Below, piece after piece: positions 55,175-62,491 of a stretch of DNA of 64,000 bases. The position numbers were made by a program, and so were the translations under genes. Under the pieces are notes generated by a model that was not told the DNA's origin, ran no database searches, and was given only the letters and a program-made list of their open reading frames with translations. Location: assembly GCF_006538745.1 (NCBI RefSeq), contig NZ_BJLR01000022.1, positions 62,001 through 126,000 on the forward strand, written 5' to 3'. The stretch comes from Cellulomonas cellasea (GTDB lineage Bacteria; Actinomycetota; Actinomycetes; Actinomycetales; Cellulomonadaceae). Position 1 is the first letter of the stretch. Every line of letters starts with the position of its first letter.

Positions 55175-56152
55175 TCAGACGCGCACCTCGTCCGCCGCGG
55201 CCCGCGGCGCGGGGTTGGCGAACGTCCGCCGGTAGGCCTGCGGGCTCGTGTCGAGCGCCCGCGCGAAGTGGTGCCGCAGCACCGACGCGCTGCCGAACCC
55301 GCAGCGGCGGGCGATCTCCTCGATGCTCGCGTCGGTACGCTCGAGCATCTCCTGCGCGCGCGAGAGCCGCTGGCGCGTGACCCAGGCGGCTGGCGTGGTG
55401 CCGGTCTCGGCGCGGAACCGGCGGGCGAACGTGCGCTCGGACATCAGGGCCCGCGCGGCCAGCTCGGGCACCGCGAGCTCGGCGTCGAGGTGCTCGACCA
55501 TCCACGCGAGCAGGGGTGCGAGGGTGTCGGCGTCGCACGGCAGCGGGGTGTCGACGTACTGCGCCTGGCCGCCGTCGCGGTGCGGCGGCACGACCATGCG
55601 CCGAGCGATGGCCGCGGCGGGGGCGGTCCCGAGCTCGCGACGCACGAGGTGCAGGCACGCGTCGATGCCCGCGGCGGTGCCGGCGCTGGTGATGATCCCG
55701 TCGTCCTCGACGTAGAGCACGGCGGGGTCCACCTGGGCGAGCGGGTACTCGCGCGCGAGCTGGTCGGTGTACATCCAGTGCGTCGTGCAGCGACGGCCGT
55801 CGAGCAGCCCGGCCTCGGCGAGCCCGAACGCGCCGCTGCAGACGCTCAGCACCCAGGCACCGCGGGCGTGCGCGGCGCGCAGGGCCTCCCCGACGGCCGG
55901 GGGCAGCGCGGCGGGCGAGCCGTACGCGGGCAGCACCACGAGGTCGACGCCCTCGGTCGCGTCGAGCCCGCGCTCGACCATGATCCCCAGCCCGAGCTTC
56001 GTCGGGACGAGCCCGGGCTCGACGCCGCAGATCGTGAAGTCGAACACCGGGCCGCCGGTGTCGCGGCGGTCGATCCCGAAGACCTCGCACACGACGCCGA
56101 GCTCGAACGGGGCGACCCCCGGCAGGACGATCGCGGTCACGGAGCGCAGCAT
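55175..56152 (-). CDS. GlxA family transcriptional regulator
   Basis: A 325-aa regulator with an N-terminal DJ-1/PfpI amidotransferase-like domain (residues about 1-180: VVLPAYGS, LSVCSGAFGLAEAGLLDGRRCTTHW, with the elbow Cys in SVCSG) and a C-terminal AraC-type double helix-turn-helix (about 210-315: LAARALMSERTFARRFRAETGTTPAAW, EEIARRCGFGSASVLRHHFARAL). GlxA-type proteins regulate catabolic operons in response to small metabolites. ATG 56152 starts the conserved domain, with CATACT 6 nt upstream. The longer frame would add 32 non-conserved residues. Confidence 0.9.
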   Translation of the reverse strand: MLRSVTAIVLPGVAPFELGVVCEVFGIDRRDTGGPVFDFTICGVEPGLVPTKLGLGIMVERGLDATEGVDLVVLPAYGSPAALPPAVGEALRAAHARGAWVLSVCSGAFGLAEAGLLDGRRCTTHWMYTDQLAREYPLAQVDPAVLYVEDDGIITSAGTAAGIDACLHLVRRELGTAPAAAIARRMVVPPHRDGGQAQYVDTPLPCDADTLAPLLAWMVEHLDAELAVPELAARALMSERTFARRFRAETGTTPAAWVTRQRLSRAQEMLERTDASIEEIARRCGFGSASVLRHHFARALDTSPQAYRRTFANPAPRAAADEVRV

Positions 56153-56246
56153 GCGCCCAGTATGGCCACGGGCTTGGCAGAACTTCAACGACCACCGTCG
56201 GTCCTGCCACTGTCGGCAGGAACACGGCTGTCGCAGACTTTCTGCC

Positions 56247-56387
56247 ATGAGCCTCTTCCTGATCGTCCTCGCCGTCGCCCTCCTCGTCTGGTGGGTCGCC
56301 CGCCTCGTCGCCGTCGTCCGCGAGGACGGCTACGGCCTGCGTCCCCCGCCTCGCTCGCACGAGCACGACCACCCCGTCCGCGCCTGA
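56247..56387 (+). CDS. 46-aa single-pass membrane protein
   Basis: A small ORF starting ATG 56247 with one membrane helix (SLFLIVLAVALLVWWVARLVAVV, residues 2-22), then a polar tail ending in HEHDHP, which is rich in His and Pro. CAGACT lies 7 nt before the ATG (leaderless-like). Codon third positions are almost all G or C, as in real genes here. Small proteins of this type (short helix, GYGLRPPPRSH) recur in related actinobacteria. Function unknown. Divergent from the GlxA-type regulator. Confidence 0.6.
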   Translation: MSLFLIVLAVALLVWWVARLVAVVREDGYGLRPPPRSHEHDHPVRA

Positions 56388-56530
56388 CCACCTCCACCCG
56401 CACGGGTGATCCGGCGCGCCTGCGGATGACCGCTCGCACACGCGTACGGCCTGAGACACTGTTGGCCGGACTGTGCCGAGGACCGGGGGAACACTCCCGT
56501 GCCCGCGGACGCGCGAGACGGGTGGGAGTG

Positions 56531-57136
56531 ATGACTGTGGGCGAGCTGCCGGTGCGCCTGGCGGTGATCGGCGACGAGCTCGCCGCGGGCGTCGGCGACC
56601 CCAAGGGCCTCGGCTGGGTCGGTCGCGTCGCCGGCCGCACGCGCACCGCCTCGCCCCTCGGCGTCTTCACGCTCGCGGTGCCGGGCGAGACCACCACGGC
56701 GCTCGGCGCCCGGTGGGAGGAGGAGGTCGCGCGCCGGTTCACCCCGGACGCCGACAACCGCCTCGTGATCGCGCTCGGGCGGGCCGACGCCGGCGCCGGG
56801 CTCTCGCTCGCCCGCAGCCGGCTCAACCTCGCCAACATCCTCGACGTCGCCGAGCAGCGCCGCGTCCCCGCGTTCGTCGTCGGGCCACCGCCCGGCCGGG
56901 CCGTCGACGGCGACGCGCTCTCCGACCTCTCCGCGGCGTACGGCGACGTCGCGATGCGCCGGCGGGTGCCCTACGTCGACACCTACGAGCCCCTCGCCGC
57001 GCACGAGCAGTGGCTCGGGGACCTCGCCGCCGGCGACGGCCTGCTGCCCGGCCAGGCCGGCTACGGGCTCATGGCCTGGCTGGTGCTGCACACCGGGTGG
57101 CACACCTGGCTCGGGCTGCCCGACGACGCGGCCTGA
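56531..57136 (+). CDS. SGNH/GDSL-like protein with degenerate catalytic residues
   Basis: A 201-aa SGNH-fold protein. Block I is present as VIGDELAAGVGD, but the nucleophile Ser is Glu (E16). The block III GxND position reads GRADAG, and the terminal D-x-x-H block reads DGLLPG with no His. The fold signature PAFVVGPPP is intact. All three catalytic positions are thus substituted, so it is probably a binding or structural pseudo-enzyme. ATG 56531 or GTG 56537 (with GGGAG 8 nt upstream) may start it. Preceded by the 46-aa membrane protein, converging on pilT. Confidence 0.72.
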   Translation: MTVGELPVRLAVIGDELAAGVGDPKGLGWVGRVAGRTRTASPLGVFTLAVPGETTTALGARWEEEVARRFTPDADNRLVIALGRADAGAGLSLARSRLNLANILDVAEQRRVPAFVVGPPPGRAVDGDALSDLSAAYGDVAMRRRVPYVDTYEPLAAHEQWLGDLAAGDGLLPGQAGYGLMAWLVLHTGWHTWLGLPDDAA

Positions 57137-57161
57137 CGCCGCCCGACGCCACTCCGCACAG

Positions 57162-57204
57162 CACGACGGCAGGCCCGCGCCGCAGCGCCGACCTGCCGTC
57201 CGTG
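57162..57204. terminator. terminator hairpin between the SGNH-like gene and pilT
   Basis: GACGGCAGG (57165-57173) pairs with CCTGCCGTC (57192-57200), extended past a one-base bulge by CAC/GTG. The 18-nt loop can fold internally. Confidence 0.5.
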
Positions 57205-57223
57205 CCGAGCCCGCGGTGCGCCG

Positions 57224-58309
57224 CTAGGAGACCAGGCCCGCCGCGCGCAGCTCGACCGTGAGGTCCTGCGGGTTGGACGCGACCGAGCACGCCTCCTCGT
57301 AGGTCACGACGTCGTCGCGGATGAGCTGGAACAGGTGCTGGTCGAACGTCTGCATCTTGTAGTACTCGCCGTCGCGGATCAGGTCGAGCAGCGGCGGCGC
57401 GTTCTGCGGGTCGACGATCGCGTCGGCGGTCCGGCCCGTGTTGACCATGACCTCGATCGCGGCGCACCGCCCCGTGCCGTTCGCCCGGCGGACGAGCCGC
57501 TGCGACACGATCCCGCGCAGCGCCTGCGCGAGCGCCACGCGCACCTGCTTCTGCTCGTGCGGCGGGAAGAAGTCGACGATGCGGTTGATCGTCTCGCCCG
57601 CGTCGATCGTGTGCAGCGTCGAGAGCACCAGGTGCCCTGTCTCGGCCGCGGAGAGCGCCGCGCGGACCGTCTCGACGTCGCGCATCTCGCCGACGAGGAT
57701 CACGTCGGGGTCCTGGCGCATCGCCGCACGCAGCGCCGCGGTGAAGTCGGCGGTGTCCTGGCCGACCTCGCGCTGGGAGATGATCGCCTTCTTGTCCTGG
57801 TGCAGGATCTCGATCGGGTCCTCGATCGTGACGATGTTGACCTCGCGGTACACGTTGATGAGGTCGACCATCGACGCGAGCGTCGTCGTCTTGCCCGAGC
57901 CCGTCGGGCCGGTCACGAGCACGAGCCCGCGCGGCTCGAGCGCGAGCTCACCCACGACCTCGGGGAGCCCGAGCTCGCCGAGCGACTGCGCTCCGACGGC
58001 GACCCGCCGGAAGACCATGCCGAACGTGCCGCGCGCCTGGTAGGCGTTGACGCGGAACCGCCCGACGCCCGGCACGGAGTACGCGAAGTCCGCCTCGTGC
58101 GTGTGCCGGAACGACTCGACGAGCTCCTCGGGCACGACCTCGGCGACCATGTGCTCGGTGTCGCGCGGCTTGAGGTCGGGGACCTGCAGCTTGCGCAGCC
58201 GGCCGTCGACCCGGATGCGCGGTGCGGAGCCGACCTTGACGTGCAGGTCGGAGCCGCCCGTGCTCGCAAGGGCGTGCAGGAACGGGATGACCGACAGGGG
58301 CTCACTCAC
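57224..58309 (-). CDS. pilT: PilT-like type IV pilus retraction ATPase
   Basis: A 361-aa AAA-like secretion ATPase. N-terminal PAS-like domain with GGSDLHVKVG, Walker A GPTGSGKTTTLA, Asp box VTIEDPIEI, Walker B DPDVILVGEMRD, His box GHLVLSTLHT and the C-terminal RxxR-containing helices. It is the retraction-type (PilT) rather than the extension-type (PilB) by its length and GSDLH start. No other type IV pilus genes are nearby, and the Tad operon is a separate system 20 kb away. GTG 58309 begins the conserved N-terminus. Confidence 0.94.
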   Translation of the reverse strand: MSEPLSVIPFLHALASTGGSDLHVKVGSAPRIRVDGRLRKLQVPDLKPRDTEHMVAEVVPEELVESFRHTHEADFAYSVPGVGRFRVNAYQARGTFGMVFRRVAVGAQSLGELGLPEVVGELALEPRGLVLVTGPTGSGKTTTLASMVDLINVYREVNIVTIEDPIEILHQDKKAIISQREVGQDTADFTAALRAAMRQDPDVILVGEMRDVETVRAALSAAETGHLVLSTLHTIDAGETINRIVDFFPPHEQKQVRVALAQALRGIVSQRLVRRANGTGRCAAIEVMVNTGRTADAIVDPQNAPPLLDLIRDGEYYKMQTFDQHLFQLIRDDVVTYEEACSVASNPQDLTVELRAAGLVS

Positions 58310-58507
58310 GTCCGTCCTATCGGGACCCGGACGCGCGCACTTGAACGTTCCGCCGGGCGGTTTCCGCGCAGGGGCCCACCCCGGCGCCGCACCGGGCGGG
58401 TGTCGGTGCAGGTCGGGACGGACGGCGCACCGACGCACCCCTCCGCTGTGGGACCATGGACGCGAATCCGGCGCACAGCACGCGCGCCAGAACACGAGGA
58501 GACACCG
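58310..58507. other. divergent region between pilT and the bL37 gene
   Basis: 198 bp. On the plus strand the ribosome binding site AGGAG (58497-58501) serves the bL37 gene. GATAGG lies a few nt before the pilT GTG on the minus strand. No ORF with support is seen. Confidence 0.4.
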
Positions 58508-58582
58508 ATGAGCAAGCGCGGACGCAAGCGCCGTGCCCGCAAGGGCAGCGCAGCGAACCACGGCAACCGTCCCAACGCCTGA
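58508..58582 (+). CDS. ribosomal protein bL37
   Basis: A 24-aa highly basic peptide (MSKRGRKRRARKGSAANHG then NRPNA) matching actinobacterial/mycobacterial bL37, a small 50S subunit protein seen in mycobacterial ribosome structures. It is too short for routine gene calling. AGGAG at 58497-58501 lies 6 nt before ATG 58508, and a perfect 16-bp hairpin follows (58609-58644), so it forms a complete monocistronic unit between pilT and rsrA. The K-R-G-R-K start and N-H-G-x-R-P-N end are the conserved parts. Confidence 0.88.
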   Translation: MSKRGRKRRARKGSAANHGNRPNA

Positions 58583-58608
58583 GGCGTTGGCGATCGGTCG
58601 CTGACATG

Positions 58609-58644
58609 ACGAGGGGCCCGGTGCACGCGCACCGGGCCCCTCGT
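58609..58644. terminator. terminator hairpin between bL37 and rsrA
   Basis: A 16-bp perfect stem (58609-58624 with 58629-58644) and 4-nt loop. It is followed on the plus strand by CCTGTCTCT. It can serve both convergent genes. Confidence 0.8.
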
Positions 58645-58669
58645 CCTGTCTCTGGCGGTCTGTGGCGGG

Positions 58670-58963
58670 TCAGCCCTCGGCTGGCTGCGTCCGCGCGACG
58701 GTCAGCCGCTCGTGGATGCGCAGGCGCAGGTCCGCGGGCGCCTCCTCCTGGCAGCAGCGCTTGACGAGCTTCTTGACCACGGCCTCGACGTCGTACTCGC
58801 CGAGGCATGGCTCGCACTCCTCGAGGTGCGCGCGGATGCGCTCTGCGTCGGGGGCGTCGAGCTCGGAGTCGAGGTACTCGAACAGCCGCCCGAGCGCCTC
58901 GTCGCAGTCCGTCCCGCACGCGTTCGCCACGGGTGCGCCCGGACCGGGCTCCAGCGTGCTCAT
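58670..58963 (-). CDS. rsrA: RsrA-type zinc anti-sigma factor
   Basis: A 97-aa redox-sensing anti-sigma factor. Cys20, His46, Cys50 and Cys53 reproduce the spacing of the RsrA zinc site (C11-H37-C41-C44 in Streptomyces). Cys16 and the KRCC pair near residue 70 are the other conserved cysteines. When oxidised it forms a disulfide, loses zinc and frees the sigma factor. The ATG overlaps the sigR stop by 4 bp, so sigma and anti-sigma are co-translated. A terminator hairpin lies at its end. Confidence 0.95.
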   Translation of the reverse strand: MSTLEPGPGAPVANACGTDCDEALGRLFEYLDSELDAPDAERIRAHLEECEPCLGEYDVEAVVKKLVKRCCQEEAPADLRLRIHERLTVARTQPAEG

Positions 58964-59580
58964 CGCGTCCCCTCCGGCGTCGTCGTCCCGACCAGCCCGC
59001 GCTCGCGTGCGTAGTCCTGCAGCATCTCGCGCAGCTGGGCCCGGCCGCGGTGCAGCCGGGACATGACCGTCCCGATCGGCGTGCCCATGATCTCGGCGAT
59101 CTCCTTGTACGCGAAGCCCTCGACGTCCGCGAGGTACACCGCGATGCGGAAGTCCTCGGGGATCCGCGCGAGGGCGTCCTTGACGTCGGAGTCCGGCAGG
59201 TGGTCGAGCGCCTCGGCCTCGGCCGAGCGGAGCCCGCTCGACGTGTGCGACTCGGCGCGCGCGATCTGCCAGTCCTCGATCTCCTCGGCCGCCGACTGCT
59301 GCGGCTCGCGCTGCTTCTTGCGGTACGTGTTGATGAAGGTGTTGGTGAGGATCCGGTACAGCCAGGCCTTGAGGTTCGTGCCCGGGCGGTACTGGTGGAA
59401 CGCCGCGAACGCCTTCGCGAACGTCTCCTGAACCAGGTCCTCGGCGTCGGCGGGGTTGCGGGTCATGCGCAGCGCGGCACCGTAGAGCTGGTCGAGGTAC
59501 ACGAGAGCCTCCGCCTCGAACCTGTCGGTGCGGGCGGCGTCGTCCTCGGCCTCGGGGGCGCGGTTCGTGTCCTCGGTCAT
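58960..59580 (-). CDS. sigR: ECF sigma factor SigR/SigH
   Basis: A 206-aa ECF sigma factor for disulfide stress and mycothiol homeostasis. Region 2 holds [49 protein letters not shown], the linker carries [10 protein letters not shown], and region 4 has [44 protein letters not shown] 59580 (TAGGCT 8 nt upstream) gives the short, housekeeping form. The frame stays open to ATG 59763, adding 61 residues (starting MTCSTEC), and a SigR-consensus promoter ends 7 nt before that ATG. A long, stress-induced isoform like SigR' is therefore predicted. Followed by rsrA. Confidence 0.96.
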   Translation of the reverse strand: MTEDTNRAPEAEDDAARTDRFEAEALVYLDQLYGAALRMTRNPADAEDLVQETFAKAFAAFHQYRPGTNLKAWLYRILTNTFINTYRKKQREPQQSAAEEIEDWQIARAESHTSSGLRSAEAEALDHLPDSDVKDALARIPEDFRIAVYLADVEGFAYKEIAEIMGTPIGTVMSRLHRGRAQLREMLQDYARERGLVGTTTPEGTR

Positions 59581-59588
59581 CAGCGACG

Positions 59589-59594
59589 AGCCTA
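59589..59594 (-). promoter_or_regulatory. housekeeping-type -10 box for the short SigR
   Basis: TAGGCT on the minus strand, 8 nt before ATG 59580. Confidence 0.5.
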
Positions 59595-59770
59595 GTGCCG
59601 CGGGGACGGGCAGACCCGCCAGGGGGGTCGCGGCGTCCAGCGACACCCGCACCGAGCGGGCGGTCCGGGTGCGGGGGGCCTCCCCCGTGGGGCTGCCGAC
59701 GACGCCGGCGGGCGGTGGGCTCGTGTCGAGCACGACGCTCGGGCACTCGGTGGAGCAGGTCATGACAGTC

Positions 59771-59800
59771 GTCAACGCGGGGAGGCGCGCGTCGATTCCC
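59771..59800 (-). promoter_or_regulatory. SigR-dependent promoter for the long SigR isoform
   Basis: GGGAAT (59795-59800), exactly 18 bp, GTTGAC (59771-59776) on the minus strand, matching GGAAT-N18-GTT. Seven nt later comes in-frame ATG 59763. A leaderless, autoregulated long transcript is predicted. Confidence 0.75.
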
Positions 59801-59825
59801 GGGCGCGGAGCCGCAGGTCCAGGAC

Positions 59826-59831
59826 TAGCGT
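59826..59831 (+). promoter_or_regulatory. -10 box, leaderless, for ferritin
   Basis: TAGCGT, 6 nt before ATG 59838. Its left end is 26 bp from the -35 of the divergent SigR promoter. Confidence 0.5.
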
Positions 59832-59837
59832 GGCGCC

Positions 59838-60371
59838 ATGACGGACTCGAGGTTCCTCCAGCTGCTCCGCGCCCAGATCGGTCACGAGTTTGACGCGCAC
59901 CAGCAGTACGTGGCGATCGCCGTCTGGTTCGACGGGCAGGACCTGCCCCAGCTCGCGCGCCACTACTACCGCCAGGCGGTCGAGGAGCGGAACCACGCGC
60001 TGATGATCGTGCAGTACCTGCTCGACCGGGACCTCGACGTCGCGATCCCCGCGGGCAGCCCGGTCCGAAACGACTTCACGACGGTCATCGACCCGATCGC
60101 CCTCGCGCTCGCGCAGGAGACGCAGGTCACCGAGCAGATCGAGGCGATCTTCCGCGCGGCCCGCGAGGAGGGCGACGCGCTCGGCGAGCAGTTCCTGCTG
60201 TGGTTCCTCAAGGAGCAGGTCGAGGAGGTCGCGTCCGCGCGGACGCTGCTGACGGTCGCGACCCGCGCGCGGGACAACCTCTTCGACCTCGAGAACTACG
60301 TGGCCCGCGAGCAGATCGGCGACGGCGGAGAGTCGTCCGACGCCCCCGCCGCCGCGGGTGGCGCGCTGTGA
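59838..60371 (+). CDS. ferritin
   Basis: A 177-aa ferritin-like protein that oxidises and stores iron. Ferroxidase residues fall at the canonical positions: E17, E50 and H53 ([11 protein letters not shown]), with E94-region and Q127-type residues in [12 protein letters not shown] and LKEQVEEV. The four-helix bundle length fits 24-mer ferritins (FtnA/BfrB) rather than haem bacterioferritin, since no Met52-type haem ligand is seen. It is divergent from sigR, whose stress promoter lies 25 bp from its own, so oxidative stress could affect both. Confidence 0.88.
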   Translation: MTDSRFLQLLRAQIGHEFDAHQQYVAIAVWFDGQDLPQLARHYYRQAVEERNHALMIVQYLLDRDLDVAIPAGSPVRNDFTTVIDPIALALAQETQVTEQIEAIFRAAREEGDALGEQFLLWFLKEQVEEVASARTLLTVATRARDNLFDLENYVAREQIGDGGESSDAPAAAGGAL

Positions 60372-60447
60372 GCCGCCGCGCTCGGGCGTGCGCCGCCTGA
60401 CCCCCGTCCCCGTCCCGACCCGAGTCCGCCGACCCAGGAGGTCCCCG

Positions 60448-60978
60448 ATGCTGCTCCGCCGGTTCGCCCGTCCCCTGTTCGCGTCGTCGTTCGTCCAGCA
60501 GGGGGTCGACGCCGTCCGCAACCCCGCCGCGCACGTCGAGGTCGCGCGGGGGGCGCTCGAGCGCGTCACCGCGTCGGTCCCCCGCGGCAAGGTCCCCGCG
60601 CTCGACCGCTACCGCGAGCCCACGCCCGGGCAGCTCACGACGCTCGTGCGCGTGCACGGCGCCGCGACGGCCCTCGCCGGGCTGGCGTTCGCGCTCGGCC
60701 GCGCGCCGCGCACGTCGGCCCTGCTGCTCGCCGCGCTGACCGCTCCCCTGGCCGCCGCCGACCTCCCGGCGAAGAAGGGCGCGCACGTCGGGAGCCCCGA
60801 CGCCGCGCGTGAGCGGCGCGCGCACCTGCTGCGCACGCTGTCCGCGACCGGCGGGGCGCTGCTCGCCGCCGCGGACTACGCCGGGCGCCCCGGGGTCTCG
60901 TGGCGTCTCGCGCGCTTCCGCGACGACCACGCGCACGTGCCGGCGGCGATCGCGGCGAAGGTGCCCGGGCGGGACTGA
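60448..60978 (+). CDS. DoxX family membrane protein
   Basis: A 176-aa protein with about four hydrophobic segments. FARPLFASSFVQQGVDAVRNPAAH is the DoxX N-terminal block, and LVRVHGAATALAGLAFALGR and AADLPAKKGAHVGSPDAARERRAHLLRTLSATGGALLAA complete the family pattern. A strong AGGAGG (60436-60441) precedes ATG 60448. It sits between ferritin and aroA, 76 bp after ferritin, perhaps in one transcript. DoxX proteins are linked to thiol-redox control in mycobacteria, which fits the SigR neighbourhood but is unproven. Confidence 0.85.
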   Translation: MLLRRFARPLFASSFVQQGVDAVRNPAAHVEVARGALERVTASVPRGKVPALDRYREPTPGQLTTLVRVHGAATALAGLAFALGRAPRTSALLLAALTAPLAAADLPAKKGAHVGSPDAARERRAHLLRTLSATGGALLAAADYAGRPGVSWRLARFRDDHAHVPAAIAAKVPGRD

Positions 60979-61122
60979 GCCCGAAGGTCCGGGGCGCGCG
61001 GCACCCGCACCGTCGGCCCGGCCCGGCCCGCACGCGCGCTCCGGTCGAACGGCCGCGGGCGCGCCGCGCGGCCGCGACGGACCGCGCCGTGAGCAGGCGA
61101 GACTCCGCGACGGGCCTGCCGA

Positions 61123-61128
61123 TAACCT
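61123..61128 (+). promoter_or_regulatory. -10 box, leaderless, for aroA
   Basis: TAACCT, 6 nt before ATG 61135. Confidence 0.5.
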
Positions 61129-61134
61129 GGCGGC

Positions 61135-62454
61135 ATGACGACCGACGCGCTGACCGACCGGCCCGACGCCGAGCACGCCGCCGCCCTGTGGCCGGCCCCG
61201 CAGGCGCCCGGCCCGCTCGACGCGACCGTCGAGGTCCCCGGCTCGAAGTCGCTCATGAACCGCTACCTCGTGCTCGCGGCCCTCGCGGACTCCCCGAGCC
61301 GCCTGCGCGGCGCGCTGCGGTCGCGCGACACGTTGCTCATGGCCGCGGCCCTGCGCGCGCTCGGCATCGGCGTCGAGGACGCCCCGGGGACGACGTCCGA
61401 CTGGGTCGTGACTCCCGGCTCCCTGAGCGGCGGCTCCGACGTCGACTGCGGGCTCGCGGGCACGGTCATGCGCTTCCTGCCGGCGGTCGCGGCGCTCGCC
61501 GAGGGTCCGGTCCGCTTCGACGGCGACCCGCACGCGCGCGTGCGCCCGATGGGACCGGTGCTGCGGGCGCTGCGCGCGCTCGAGGTCCCCGTCGACGAGC
61601 ACGGCGAGCCCGGGCACCTGCCGTTCACCGTCACGGGCCGCGGGCGCGTGCGGGGCGGGCACGTCGACGTTGACGCGTCTGGGTCGAGCCAGTTCGTCTC
61701 GGGCCTGCTGCTCGCGGCCGCACGCTTCGAGCAGGGGCTGACGCTGCGCCACACCGGCCCGACGCTGCCGAGCCTGCCGCACATCGAGATGACGGTCGAC
61801 GTCCTGCGGGCGGCCGGTGTCACGGTCGACGACTCCCGCCCGACGATCTGGCGGGTCGAGCCGGGCACGATCGCGGGGCGCGACGTGCGCGTCGAGCCGG
61901 ACCTGTCGAACGCCGCACCGTTCCTGTGCGCCGCGATGATCGCGGGCGGGACGGTCCGGGTGCCGGGCTGGCCCGCGCAGACGACGCAGCCGGGCGGGCT
62001 GCTGCCCGGGATCCTCGAGCGCATGGGCGCCACGACACGGCTCGACGGCGACGTGCTCGCGGTCACGGGCACGGGACGGATCCATGGCCTCGACCTCGAC
62101 CTGCACGCCGCGGGCGAGCTCACGCCGACGATCGCCGCGCTCGCCGCCCTGGCCGACTCCCCGACGCGCATCCGCGGCGTCGCGCACCTGCGCGGCCACG
62201 AGACCGACCGGCTCGCGGCCCTCTCGACCGAGATCACGCGCCTCGGCGGCCAGGCGGAGCAGACGTCGGACGGGCTCGTCATCACGCCCCGCCCGCTCAC
62301 GGGCGGGACGGTGCGCACGTACGCCGACCACCGCATGGCCACCGCGGGCGCACTGCTCGGGCTCGCCGTGCCGGGCGTGCGGGTCGAGGACGTCGCGACG
62401 ACCGCGAAGACCATCCCCGACTTCGTCGGGCTGTGGTCGGGCATGCTCGGATGA
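61135..62454 (+). CDS. aroA: 3-phosphoshikimate 1-carboxyvinyltransferase (EPSP synthase)
   Basis: A 439-aa shikimate-pathway enzyme that joins shikimate-3-phosphate and [19 protein letters not shown] binds the substrate, [16 protein letters not shown] is the actinobacterial form of the G-x-A-G-T-x-x-R motif, [14 protein letters not shown]-type and [13 protein letters not shown] blocks follow, and [17 protein letters not shown] holds the D-H-R motif. It lacks an N-terminal extension beyond 20 residues. TAACCT lies 6 nt upstream. It is followed by rsgA (37 nt) and hisN, an order conserved in actinobacteria near sigR. Confidence 0.97.
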   Translation: MTTDALTDRPDAEHAAALWPAPQAPGPLDATVEVPGSKSLMNRYLVLAALADSPSRLRGALRSRDTLLMAAALRALGIGVEDAPGTTSDWVVTPGSLSGGSDVDCGLAGTVMRFLPAVAALAEGPVRFDGDPHARVRPMGPVLRALRALEVPVDEHGEPGHLPFTVTGRGRVRGGHVDVDASGSSQFVSGLLLAAARFEQGLTLRHTGPTLPSLPHIEMTVDVLRAAGVTVDDSRPTIWRVEPGTIAGRDVRVEPDLSNAAPFLCAAMIAGGTVRVPGWPAQTTQPGGLLPGILERMGATTRLDGDVLAVTGTGRIHGLDLDLHAAGELTPTIAALAALADSPTRIRGVAHLRGHETDRLAALSTEITRLGGQAEQTSDGLVITPRPLTGGTVRTYADHRMATAGALLGLAVPGVRVEDVATTAKTIPDFVGLWSGMLG

Positions 62455-62491
62455 CCGCCGCCGCACGAGCCCACGGACGAGGCGCCTGACC

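Noticed and set aside
51018-56459. 1813-codon minus-strand open frame opposite the 2-oxoglutarate decarboxylase gene
   Set aside because: It is the antisense shadow of a high-GC coding gene. It has low-complexity Arg/Asp/Val-rich composition, no domain, and overlaps well-supported genes.
59761-59800. The ATTCCC-AAC sequence as a plus-strand promoter for ferritin
   Set aside because: The orientation of GGGAAT and GTT only fits minus-strand transcription toward sigR. Ferritin has its own TAGCGT box.
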